In this document: piece after piece, positions 6,152 through 11,858 of the stretch
How the letters are laid out: every line of letters begins with the position of its first letter
Numbering within the stretch: the first letter of the stretch is position 1
Assembly (NCBI GenBank): GCA_011064905.1
Contig: JAAKFW010000030.1
Coordinates: 1 to 11,858, forward strand
DNA from: Candidatus Anoxychlamydiales bacterium
Lineage (GTDB): Bacteria > Chlamydiota > Chlamydiia > Chlamydiales > SM23-39
DNA length: 11,858 nt
Direction: 5' to 3'
Notes under the pieces: generated by a model
The model's input: the letters and a program-made list of their open reading frames with translations, nothing else
The model's database searches: none
What the model was told of the DNA's origin: nothing
Translations under genes and position numbers: made by a program

Positions 6152-8286
6152 AAAGCCTCTTTTTTTAACTTTTTATCAGAAGGGGCTTTATACTCTTCTC
6201 TAATATCAAACTCGCTTCTTTTTCCATCATTCCATTGATCTACGGGTCTATAATAACCAACAACTCTAGAGTAAATTTCACATGGTTTAGAGCATTTTGG
6301 ACAGTTTTGAAGCTCTCCATTTAAATATCCATGATCAGGACATATACTAAAAGTTGGAGTGATAGTTAAGTATGGAAGTTCATATTTTTCAAAGGTTTTT
6401 CTAATTATATTTTTTACAGTATCGGGATCATCAATTTTCTCTCCAATAAATCCATGAAGAACAGTTCCCCCTGTATATCTTTTTTGAAGCTCATCTTGAT
6501 GATCAAAAGCTTCAAAAAGATCATCTGTATAATTTACAGGTAAGTGAGTGGAGTTTGTGTAAAATGGTTTTGCTCCCTGTTTTATTTGAGGTTCATTTGC
6601 GCATTTTATATCGGGATAGCGCTTTTTATCAATTTTAGCGAGCCTATATGTTGTTCCTTCAGCAGGGGTTGCTTCTAAGTTATAACTGTTAGAAGTCTCT
6701 TCTTGATATAGACTCAATTTCTCTCTCATAAAATCTAAAACATTTATAGCAAAGTTTTTGCCTTCTTCTGTAGCAATTGGAGTGTCTAAAAGATTTAGAG
6801 CAGCTTCATTCATACCAATGAGACCTATTGTGGAGAAGTGATTTGTCCAATACTTATCGAATCTTTGTTTAATCTGTCTTAAATAGAATTTAGAATATGG
6901 ATAGAGTCCTTTTTCTGTGAAATTTTCAATGATTTTACGTTTGATCTCTAAGCTCTCTTTTGCTAAATCCATAAGATCACTTAAATGATTTATAAACTCT
7001 TTTTCATTGTTTGCTAGATATCCAATTCTAGCTAAGTTTATTGTTACGACTCCAATTGATCCGGTGAGGGGGTTTGATCCAAAAAGTCCGCCGCCCCTAG
7101 CTTTTAATTGTTTTGTATCTAAACGTAGTCTACAACACATGGATCTTGTGTCTTCTGGATCCATCTCAGAATTAATAAAGTTCGTAAAATATGGGATGCC
7201 ATATTTTCCGGTAACTTTCCAAAGAAGATCTAAATTTGGATCATCCCAATTAAAATCTTTTGTTATGTTGTATGTTGGAATTGGAAATGTAAAAATTCTA
7301 CCTCGATCATCACCTTTTTGCATAACTTCTAAAAAGGCTTTATTAAACATATCCATCTCTTTTTGAAAATCTTTATATTTCTCATCTTTTATATCTCCTC
7401 CGATCTCAACATTGGTATCTTTATATAGCCCTGAAGGGGATAAATCCAAAGTTATATTTGTAAAAGGTGTTTGAAAACCAACTCTAGTAGGAACGTTGAT
7501 ATTAAAAATAAACTCTTGCATCGCTTGTTTTACTTGATTGTATGATAAATTGTCATATCTAATATACGGAGCTAAAAGAGTATCGATATTTGAAAAAGCT
7601 TGAGCTCCAGCTGCTTCTCCTTGAAGAGTATAAAAAAAGTTAACGATTTGTCCGAGAGCTGATCTAAAATGTTTTGGAGGTGCACTTTGAATTTTCCCTG
7701 CAACACCTTTAAAACCTACAGTTAAAAGATCTTTTAAATCCCAGCCTACACAATATCCAGCCAAAACTCCTAAATCATGAATATGAAAAGCACCTTCAAT
7801 ATGCGCTCTTCTAATATTTGGGGGATAGATTTTATTTAGCCAATAAATTTTATTTGTCTCTGCTGCAATATAGTTATGAAGTCCTTGCAGAGAAAAACTC
7901 ATATTAGAATTTTCTTTCACTTGCCAATCTAGTTTTTCTAAATATTGATCGATAAGATCAACTCCAGCTTTATTTGCAATTTCTCTAATTTTAAAATGTT
8001 GCTCCCTATATATTATGTAAGCTTTAGCAGTTAGTTTAAAAGGAGATGATAAAAGGGTCTCTTCTACAATATCTTGCATATCTTCTACTGTTGGGATTTC
8101 AGTTAACATTTTCTCTGCTATCGAGATTGCTCTAATAGTTAAAGTTTTTGCAATAGATTCATCAAATTCTTTTGTTGCTTTACCAGCTTTTAATATAGCC
8201 TTATAGATTTTATCAGAGTCAAAATCATCGATTCTTTCATTTCTTTTTATTATTTTATCAAAGCTTTTTGTGTTATTTTTCTTCAT
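6145..8286 (-). CDS. nrdD: Anaerobic (class III) ribonucleoside-triphosphate reductase
   Basis: 713 residues, full length for class III enzymes, starting at the ATG at 8286 behind AAAAGGAGA. Residues about 10-100 are an ATP-cone allosteric domain (KIIKRNERIDDFDSDKI). The glycyl-radical barrel follows, with HIHDLG (168-173), GEAAGAQAFSNIDT (223-236) and MCCRLRLD (383-390), which carries the catalytic thiyl Cys. GGGLFGSNPLTGSIGVVTIN is the substrate-binding region. Near the C-terminus, SICPDHGYLNGE, NCPKC and PC give the Zn-binding Cys649, Cys662, Cys665 and Cys669. SRVVGYYRPVDQWNDGK carries the radical glycine, Gly677. It is intact in all these respects. It reduces ribonucleotides to deoxyribonucleotides without oxygen and forms an operon with nrdG. 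The tandem NrdR-like sites upstream imply repression by NrdR when dATP is plentiful. Confidence 0.96.
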   Translation of the reverse strand: MKKNNTKSFDKIIKRNERIDDFDSDKIYKAILKAGKATKEFDESIAKTLTIRAISIAEKMLTEIPTVEDMQDIVEETLLSSPFKLTAKAYIIYREQHFKIREIANKAGVDLIDQYLEKLDWQVKENSNMSFSLQGLHNYIAAETNKIYWLNKIYPPNIRRAHIEGAFHIHDLGVLAGYCVGWDLKDLLTVGFKGVAGKIQSAPPKHFRSALGQIVNFFYTLQGEAAGAQAFSNIDTLLAPYIRYDNLSYNQVKQAMQEFIFNINVPTRVGFQTPFTNITLDLSPSGLYKDTNVEIGGDIKDEKYKDFQKEMDMFNKAFLEVMQKGDDRGRIFTFPIPTYNITKDFNWDDPNLDLLWKVTGKYGIPYFTNFINSEMDPEDTRSMCCRLRLDTKQLKARGGGLFGSNPLTGSIGVVTINLARIGYLANNEKEFINHLSDLMDLAKESLEIKRKIIENFTEKGLYPYSKFYLRQIKQRFDKYWTNHFSTIGLIGMNEAALNLLDTPIATEEGKNFAINVLDFMREKLSLYQEETSNSYNLEATPAEGTTYRLAKIDKKRYPDIKCANEPQIKQGAKPFYTNSTHLPVNYTDDLFEAFDHQDELQKRYTGGTVLHGFIGEKIDDPDTVKNIIRKTFEKYELPYLTITPTFSICPDHGYLNGELQNCPKCSKPCEIYSRVVGYYRPVDQWNDGKRSEFDIREEYKAPSDKKLKKEALC

Positions 8287-8334
8287 GATTTTTTTCTCCT
8301 TTTAAGTTTCTTATCTCAAAGTAGTTTTTCAAGA

Positions 8335-8340
8335 TTTATA
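8335..8340 (-). promoter_or_regulatory. Candidate -10 box of nrdDG
   Basis: TATAAA on the minus strand (8340-8335) lies just downstream of the inner NrdR-like site, which would cover the matching -35 position (about 8358-8364). No good -35 sequence is seen. Transcription would start near 8328 and leave a leader of about 40 bases carrying the AAGGAGA ribosome-binding site. Confidence 0.35.
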
Positions 8341-8348
8341 GCCCTGAG

Positions 8349-8364
8349 ATACTGCATATAGCAT
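8349..8364 (-). promoter_or_regulatory. NrdR-box-like operator, promoter-proximal copy
   Basis: Read towards nrdD the site is ATGCTATATGCAGTAT. It matches 11 of 16 positions of the NrdR consensus acaCwATATaTwGtgt as I recall it, including the CTATAT core and the AGT on the far side. Its position relative to the TATAAA at 8340-8335 means that bound NrdR would block the -35 region. Confidence 0.65.
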
Positions 8365-8379
8365 TTTATTTTCTCTAAA

Positions 8380-8395
8380 CTACTAGATATAGGGT
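8380..8395 (-). promoter_or_regulatory. NrdR-box-like operator, distal copy
   Basis: Read towards nrdD the site is ACCCTATATCTAGTAG, matching 12 of 16 consensus positions. It begins exactly 31 bases from the promoter-proximal copy, with 15 bases between them. This is the three-helical-turn spacing typical of tandem NrdR boxes. The pairing and spacing support the call more than either site alone. Confidence 0.68.
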
Positions 8396-8476
8396 TTTGA
8401 TTTTTTTCGCTACTGTTTTTTTTTCTTCTTGAACTTAAGTGTTTTAGGATTTTTTTTTAAATAATTCATAAAAAAG

Positions 8477-8482
8477 TATAAT
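8477..8482 (+). promoter_or_regulatory. Candidate -10 box of the thpR-archease/rtcB operon
   Basis: A perfect TATAAT lies 57 bases before the ATG at 8540. The -35 position is only a T-rich run. The 5' leader that follows is almost pure A and T and has no Shine-Dalgarno sequence before the start codon. Confidence 0.4.
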
Positions 8483-8539
8483 ATAAAGTTACTACATTTT
8501 TAGTTTAAGAAAAAACAAAAATTTAAAAATTTTTAAAAA

Positions 8540-9349
8540 ATGAAAGAAGATACAAAAAGAGTTTTTTTTGGCTTTAAAATTTTTACTCATTGGTTAAAAA
8601 CTCCTGAAGAAAAGAAGATAATTCAAGAAAAAAACAGACATATAACTCTTCTGTTTTTAGGAGACCAAAATTATTTAGATATTGCTCAATATTTAAAAGA
8701 GCTTTCATTATTTGATTTTAAAATATCTCCAAGTGGTTTTTTTGAAAAAGTTTTATTTTTGCCGAAAAAAAATCCAAGGCTTGTCGCATACCAAGCTAAT
8801 TTTATGGATAAAAATAAAAAAATTCAGGAATTGCAAAAAGATCTTTTTGATTTTTTTAAAAATAAAAAATTTGATCTAAAACAAAATAGAGATAACTTTT
8901 TACCTCATGTTACCGTTTGCAGAAATGAGTTTAAAATTGATAAGTGGGAAAATAGTTTTGAGCCATTTGCTTTTTATGTGAAAAGTTTTAATCTTTTTGA
9001 ATCTTTCGGCTCTAGTGAATACAAAACTCTTTGGAAAAATGAATTTTTAAAACCTTTTGATGAGATCGAGCATACAGCTGATATTGCTTTTAATATTAGA
9101 GGTGAGGATTTTTCAGATCTTTTATATAACGCCTTTATAGCGCTATCTTTTAAAGAGACAAAATTTCTCTCTTATTATAAAGAGCTTAAAAATGTTAGTA
9201 GTATAGATGATGTGATTATAAATCTAAATGATCTTGTAACAAAAGCTGAAATCGATGGGATTCATATGCCTTTTAAAGCTATTAGTTTTCATTCAGATAT
9301 TAAAAGAGAAGATAATATTTTATCCTGGGAGATGATTGTCGATGTATAA
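8540..9349 (+). CDS. Fusion of ThpR-like 2'-5' RNA ligase/2H phosphoesterase with archease
   Basis: 269 residues in one frame. Residues 1 to about 172 are a 2H phosphoesterase of the ThpR/LigT type. RVFFGFKI opens the fold and the two catalytic HxT motifs are present as RHITLLFLGD (about 33-42) and LPHVTVCRN (about 121-129). These enzymes act on 2',3'-cyclic phosphate and 2'-5' linked RNA ends. Residues 173-269 are archease: FDEIEHTADIAFNIRGEDFSDL with the conserved HTAD, then KAISFHSD, ending in WEMIVDV with the terminal metal-binding Asp. The archease part is only about 97 residues against the usual ~140; the central strands appear to be missing. Archease activates RtcB, whose gene overlaps the end of this one. 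No Shine-Dalgarno sequence precedes the ATG. The identity of both halves is clear; whether the short archease is functional is open. Confidence 0.88.
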   Translation: MKEDTKRVFFGFKIFTHWLKTPEEKKIIQEKNRHITLLFLGDQNYLDIAQYLKELSLFDFKISPSGFFEKVLFLPKKNPRLVAYQANFMDKNKKIQELQKDLFDFFKNKKFDLKQNRDNFLPHVTVCRNEFKIDKWENSFEPFAFYVKSFNLFESFGSSEYKTLWKNEFLKPFDEIEHTADIAFNIRGEDFSDLLYNAFIALSFKETKFLSYYKELKNVSSIDDVIINLNDLVTKAEIDGIHMPFKAISFHSDIKREDNILSWEMIVDV

Positions 9350-10769
9350 TCTTAAAAAAATAGGTCCCTCTAAATTTTTAGTTCCGAAAGAAGGGGCTAT
9401 GAGAGTCGATGGACTTATAATTGCTAAAGAAGAACTTTTAGAAGTTATTAAAGAAGATAAATCAATAGAGCAAGTAAAAAATGTTGCAACTCTTCCTGGC
9501 ATTGTTGGCCACTCAATTGCTATGCCGGATATTCATTGGGGATATGGGTTTCCAATTGGCGGTGTTGCTGCTTTTGATACAGAGACAGGGATTATCTCTC
9601 CTGGAGGGGTTGGCTATGATATAAATTGCGGAGTGAGAATTGCACTACTACCTATAAAATTTTCAGAGTTAAAAGAGAAATACGGATCAAAAATAATTAA
9701 AAGAATTTTTGAACTTGTTCCAACTGGCATTGGTTACGGGCATAGAGGAGGAAAACATTTATCAGACACAGATTACTTAAACCTTGCGCAAAAGGGAGCT
9801 AAATGGTCAATAGAACAAGGTTTTGGGATAGATAGCGATTTAGATCATATCGAAAGTAATGGTAAAATAGACGGCGCTGATATTTCTTTAATATCCGCAC
9901 ATGCAAAGGATAGAGGAAGAAAACAGCTCGGTACATTAGGCTCCGGCAATCACTTTATTGAAATCGGAAAAGTTGAAAATATTTATCTTCCAGAGATTGC
10001 AAAAAAATGGGGGATAGAAAAAGATTTAGCATATGTTTTGATTCATTCAGGTTCTCGTGGTTTTGGACATCAAGTTTGCCAAGATGTTTTAAATGTATTT
10101 ATTAAAAAGGGCTACGCTAAAGATCTTCCGGATAGACAACTAGTTGCAGCTCCGATAAATTCAGAAGATGGTAAAAATTATTTCTCTCAAATGGCTACAG
10201 CTGCTAACTTTGCTTTTAATAATCGTCAACAAATGCTTCATTTAGTAAGAGTCGCTATTAACGATATTTGCTCAATTAGCTTTGAAGATATAAAACTTCT
10301 ATATGATGTTTGTCACAACATCGCTAAATTTGAAACATACAACATAGATGGTAAACCTAAAAAACTCTGCGTTCATAGAAAAGGTGCAACAAGAGCTTTA
10401 GGTCCAGGTTCTGAGGAATTAAATCCTATATTTAAGCAAACAGGTCAACCAGTTTTAGTTCCAGGCGATATGGGAAGAGCATCTCATATTTTGGCAGGGC
10501 TTGGTAATGAGTTAACATGGTGCAGCTCATGTCATGGAGCTGGAAGACAAAAAAGCAGAAAAAAATCTAGTAGAGAATGGCAGGGAAAAGATCTTAAAGC
10601 TTACATGAAAGAAAAAGGAATAGAAGTCCTTGCTAAATCATATGCAACTATAGCTGAAGAGATGCCAGATGCATATAAAGACGTAGATATTGTAGTCGAT
10701 GCAGTTGAAGAAGCAGGCCTTGCTAACAAAGTCGCTAGACTTACCCCTTCCTATGTAATTAAGGGGTAA
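9342..10769 (+). CDS. rtcB: RNA-splicing ligase RtcB
   Basis: 475 residues from the ATG at 9342, with GGGAG ten bases upstream. The in-frame TTG at 9336 is less likely. The start overlaps the archease stop by eight bases, so the two are translationally coupled. RtcB joins RNA 2',3'-cyclic phosphate or 3'-phosphate ends to 5'-OH ends with Mn and GTP. The active site is complete: MPDIHWGYGFPIGGVAA (61-77), GGVGYDINCGVR with Asp93 and Cys96, GSGNHFIEI with Asn203 and His204, HSGSRGFGHQ with His235, His325, VHRKGATRALGPG with His345, VPGDMGRASH, and SSCHGAGRQKSR with His398, the residue that carries GMP. The C-terminal YVIKG is the normal family ending. The last codons double as the left part of a terminator hairpin. 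Confidence 0.97.
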   Translation: MYNLKKIGPSKFLVPKEGAMRVDGLIIAKEELLEVIKEDKSIEQVKNVATLPGIVGHSIAMPDIHWGYGFPIGGVAAFDTETGIISPGGVGYDINCGVRIALLPIKFSELKEKYGSKIIKRIFELVPTGIGYGHRGGKHLSDTDYLNLAQKGAKWSIEQGFGIDSDLDHIESNGKIDGADISLISAHAKDRGRKQLGTLGSGNHFIEIGKVENIYLPEIAKKWGIEKDLAYVLIHSGSRGFGHQVCQDVLNVFIKKGYAKDLPDRQLVAAPINSEDGKNYFSQMATAANFAFNNRQQMLHLVRVAINDICSISFEDIKLLYDVCHNIAKFETYNIDGKPKKLCVHRKGATRALGPGSEELNPIFKQTGQPVLVPGDMGRASHILAGLGNELTWCSSCHGAGRQKSRKKSSREWQGKDLKAYMKEKGIEVLAKSYATIAEEMPDAYKDVDIVVDAVEEAGLANKVARLTPSYVIKG

Positions 10770-10780
10770 TATTTTTTTTT
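10741..10780 (+). terminator. rtcB terminator embedded in the coding end
   Basis: TTACCCCTT (10741-10749) and AAGGGGTAA (10761-10769) form a perfect 9-bp stem with an 11-base loop. The right arm ends with the rtcB TAA stop. TATTTTTTTTTTC follows immediately, a textbook rho-independent terminator. The stem encodes conserved C-terminal residues of RtcB. Confidence 0.88.
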
Positions 10781-10797
10781 CAATATCAAAATAGAAA

Positions 10798-11184
10798 TCA
10801 GCTTTGCATTGCAAAAGGTTTTAATCCTCTTGGAGAAGCTGGCCTATCTCTAGGTTTTCTTATAAGTGACGTAGTTTGTTTTGGGATATTATTTGCGATA
10901 TTAGAAGATTTTGATTTTTTCTTTATTGAATCGGAGCTAGTTATTTCGATATGTGGGTTATATTCATGATTTATCATAGGTAAATGATTATCATTTAAAC
11001 AACCCAAGCAGATGATTTTTATGTTTTCAAAAGGAGACGTTGCGCTAGATGATTTTTTTTCATCTGTTGTCTCTATATCTCTTGGCTTAGTAACAATTAA
11101 AAAATCATTACCACCTTGAGTAAATCTAAAAATATTATCATCTATTTAAGTTAGTGGATTGGGTTGAACTTTTACATCAGCCAT
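10798..11184 (-). pseudogene. Small gene of unknown function interrupted by an in-frame TAA
   Basis: A well-formed start (AGGAG seven bases before the ATG at 11184) opens MADVKVQPNPLT, and the 13th codon is TAA (11148-11146). The same frame then stays open for 115 codons to the TGA at 10798. The translation reads IDDNIFRFTQGGNDFLIVTKP, and so on to SLIRKPRDRPASPRGLKPFAMQS. Without the TAA the product would be about 128 residues, hydrophilic, rich in Ser, Lys and Asn, with no signal peptide or membrane segment. Codon 60 is a TTG (11007) from which a 69-residue fragment could be read, but it lacks a ribosome-binding site. I do not recognise a family. The options are a recent nonsense mutation, a sequencing error, or readthrough. 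It converges on rtcB. Confidence 0.55.
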
Positions 11185-11210
11185 AATTACTCCTTTTTTT
11201 TATCGTTTTC

Positions 11211-11252
11211 TGGCAAGAAAACCCTTTCCTATAAGGAAGGGGTGAATTGCCA
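11211..11252. repeat. Double-stem palindrome, copy B
   Basis: The outer arms TGGCAA (11211-11216) and TTGCCA (11247-11252) pair perfectly. The inner arms ACCCTTTCCT (11221-11230) and AGGAAGGGGT (11234-11243) pair with one mismatch around a three-base loop. The layout is shared with the copy at 11471-11509. On the minus strand the inner stem is followed by TTTT, so it could also end leftward transcription before the small gene at 11184. Confidence 0.65.
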
Positions 11253-11270
11253 ATATTAAAAAATGCTGGC

Positions 11271-11471
11271 TTAAATCCTTTTAAAGCCTCCGCCAGCTAG
11301 AGTAATGTTAGCAGGTGTTTTTAAATCTGCTGCAGAGAGAGTTTCCTCTCTGTTTAATGACAGATCACAGTTGCTACGGACTAGTGGAGTATCCGTAGAT
11401 GCGCATGTATCTCTTTCGACTAACTTCTGCATAAAATGCTCTCTAATCAACGAGTTTTCTTTGATCTTCAC
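11271..11471 (-). CDS. Doubtful 66-residue open frame in the hairpin region
   Basis: A GTG start at 11471 is preceded by AGGAGAGG at about 9-10 bases. That putative ribosome-binding site is the arm of the palindrome at 11480-11499 and would be sequestered by it. The product (MKIKENSLIREHFMQKLVERD, then on to TLAGGGFKRI) has two Cys and no recognisable domain. The opposite strand is also open over most of the same interval, and the interval is full of hairpins. Chance openness or a non-coding RNA is at least as likely as a real protein. Confidence 0.2.
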   Translation of the reverse strand: MKIKENSLIREHFMQKLVERDTCASTDTPLVRSNCDLSLNREETLSAADLKTPANITLAGGGFKRI

Positions 11472-11509
11472 GGTTCACGCCTCTCCTTTTAGGGAGAGGG
11501 GATTGACCG
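11471..11509. repeat. Double-stem palindrome, copy C
   Basis: The inner arms CCTCTCC (11480-11486) and GGAGAGG (11493-11499) pair perfectly with a six-base loop. The outer arms CGGT (11471-11474) and ACCG (11506-11509) pair perfectly. The sequence after it (CATTAAAAAT) resembles that after copy B (ATATTAAAAA). Stem bases differ between B and C on both sides together, so the pairing is conserved while the sequence changes. Confidence 0.65.
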
Positions 11510-11570
11510 GCATTAAAAATTTGAAGGTTTGATTTATGAGGAATCTGTTATTGAATTTCAAATAGAAAAT

Positions 11571-11641
11571 AGCAATTTTTAAAAAAATATTTTTTGGGCC
11601 AATTGCTTTTTTTAAAGAGACGGATCATCGGCCCGAAAAAA
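11571..11641 (+). terminator. Terminator-like hairpin overlapping an alternative hairpin
   Basis: AGCAATT (11571-11577) pairs with AATTGCT (11601-11607) and a T run follows (11607-11613), so it could terminate rightward transcription. A second pairing, TTTTTTGGGCC (11590-11600) with GGCCCGAAAAAA (11630-11641, one bulged G), takes its left arm from the first hairpin's loop and encloses that hairpin's right arm. The two therefore exclude each other or form a pseudoknot. No gene is called directly upstream, so what it would terminate is not known; an RNA from 11211-11530 is one option. Confidence 0.4.
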
Positions 11642-11858
11642 GATAAAAAAAAATAAAAGATACTTTTTTTTACTGAATATAATTATTTTTCATATCATCT
11701 CTTGCTTAAAAGATTTTTTTTTTGTATATTATTTTTATTCATTTAAGGAAAACCTTAAATAGAAAAAAGGTGCTACTGCATCTATCAAGTTTTTTGACAG
11801 TGGAAATGAAAGGATGATGATATAGCTTTGCTTGTGCATATAGTTTTTATAAACTATT

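Larger units (their letters stand above)
11185..11858. other. Long gene-poor, hairpin-rich region
   Basis: No convincing gene is seen in these 674 bases. Bases 11211-11510 are less AT-rich than the surroundings and packed with hairpins: GCTGGC/GCCAGC (11265/11292), AGCAG/CTGCT (11310/11327), CAGAGAG/CTCTCTG (11333/11346), CTACGGA/TCCGTAG (11374/11392), all bounded by two related palindromes. Open frames on both strands overlap here (plus 11305-11532, minus 11271-11471) and neither resembles a known protein. The far end (11640-11858) is AT-rich with a perfect ATTTAAGG/CCTTAAAT hairpin at 11741-11760. A structured RNA or a decayed mobile element would both fit. Confidence 0.5.

Noticed and set aside
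7007..7366. Rightward 119-codon open frame inside nrdD
   Set aside because: It lies antisense to the highly conserved catalytic core of nrdD and has no ribosome-binding site or recognisable domain.
9320..9502. Leftward 60-codon open frame across the archease-rtcB junction
   Set aside because: Antisense to two well-supported overlapping genes, with no independent coding evidence.
11271..11471. Tail of a TnpB transposase with its guide RNA
   Set aside because: A hairpin-rich end next to a short Cys-containing frame made this tempting, but there is no zinc-finger or RuvC motif and no recognisable IS200/IS605 end.
11305..11532. Rightward 75-codon open frame in the hairpin region
   Set aside because: No ribosome-binding site or recognisable domain. 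It reads through palindrome C, and the opposite strand is also open, which suggests chance openness in a structured segment.
11794..11826. Promoter with a perfect TTGACA near the right edge
   Set aside because: No acceptable -10 box lies at 16-18 bases, and no gene start is visible before the window ends.
11724..11858. Leftward 34-codon frame starting MHKQSYIIILSFPLSKN
   Set aside because: No ribosome-binding site, very short, and its 3' part is the AT-rich hairpin at 11741-11760.
1..11858. tRNA, rRNA, tmRNA, RNase P RNA or CRISPR array
   Set aside because: No T-loop or acceptor pattern, no known RNA signature and no spaced direct repeats were seen on either strand by eye; a covariance-model scan was not possible.

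Overview
This is an 11.9 kb window of very AT-rich bacterial DNA with compact, mostly leftward gene blocks, many TTG/GTG start candidates and long A and T homopolymers. The gene content suggests an anaerobic or microaerobic bacterium that lives with eukaryotic hosts. It carries a class III (oxygen-sensitive) ribonucleotide reductase with its activase, and also an F-box-like/leucine-rich-repeat/transmembrane protein of the kind common in amoeba- and protist-associated bacteria. An anaerobic Chlamydiota lineage such as the Anoxychlamydiales would fit, but this is inference. No rRNA or other phylogenetic marker is present and no search was run.

Layout. (1) Bases 1-217 hold a degenerate palindrome-family half site and no convincing gene. 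A small leftward gene with a Cys-containing tandem-repeat tail follows (218-547). (2) A leftward YhcC/YtqA-type radical SAM gene (665-1540) is divergent from a rightward membrane-anchored alpha/beta hydrolase (1672-2607). The hydrolase converges on (3) a leftward block read from a plausible promoter near 5395-5424: peptidase-U32 family protein (TrhP/RlhA type), AroQ chorismate mutase, a SemiSWEET/PQ-loop-like membrane protein, and finally the F-box-like/LRR protein. (4) A leftward nrdD-nrdG operon (8286-5462) follows. Upstream of nrdD are two NrdR-box-like sites exactly 31 bp apart. (5) Divergent from nrdD is a rightward RNA-repair operon: a ThpR (2'-5' RNA ligase-like)-archease fusion protein overlapping rtcB (8540-10769). 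(6) A small leftward gene is interrupted at codon 13 by an in-frame TAA (11184-10798). (7) The last ~670 bases lack a convincing gene but are rich in hairpins, including two related double-stem palindromes.

How the genes may work together. Chorismate mutase makes prephenate. TrhP-type U32 proteins are known to form 5-hydroxyuridine at tRNA position 34 in a prephenate-dependent, Fe-S-dependent way. Their close linkage suggests a dedicated tRNA-hydroxylation cassette, with the small PQ-loop protein as a possible transporter. RtcB ligates RNA ends and archease is its activation cofactor. Fusing archease to a 2H phosphoesterase/RNA ligase-like domain, translationally coupled to RtcB, points to a compact RNA end-processing and ligation module. 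NrdD and NrdG supply deoxyribonucleotides without oxygen, probably under NrdR control.

A recurring architectural feature is that perfect or near-perfect hairpins are built into the last codons of genes (radical SAM gene, hydrolase/LRR convergent pair, rtcB), so coding sequence and terminator are shared.
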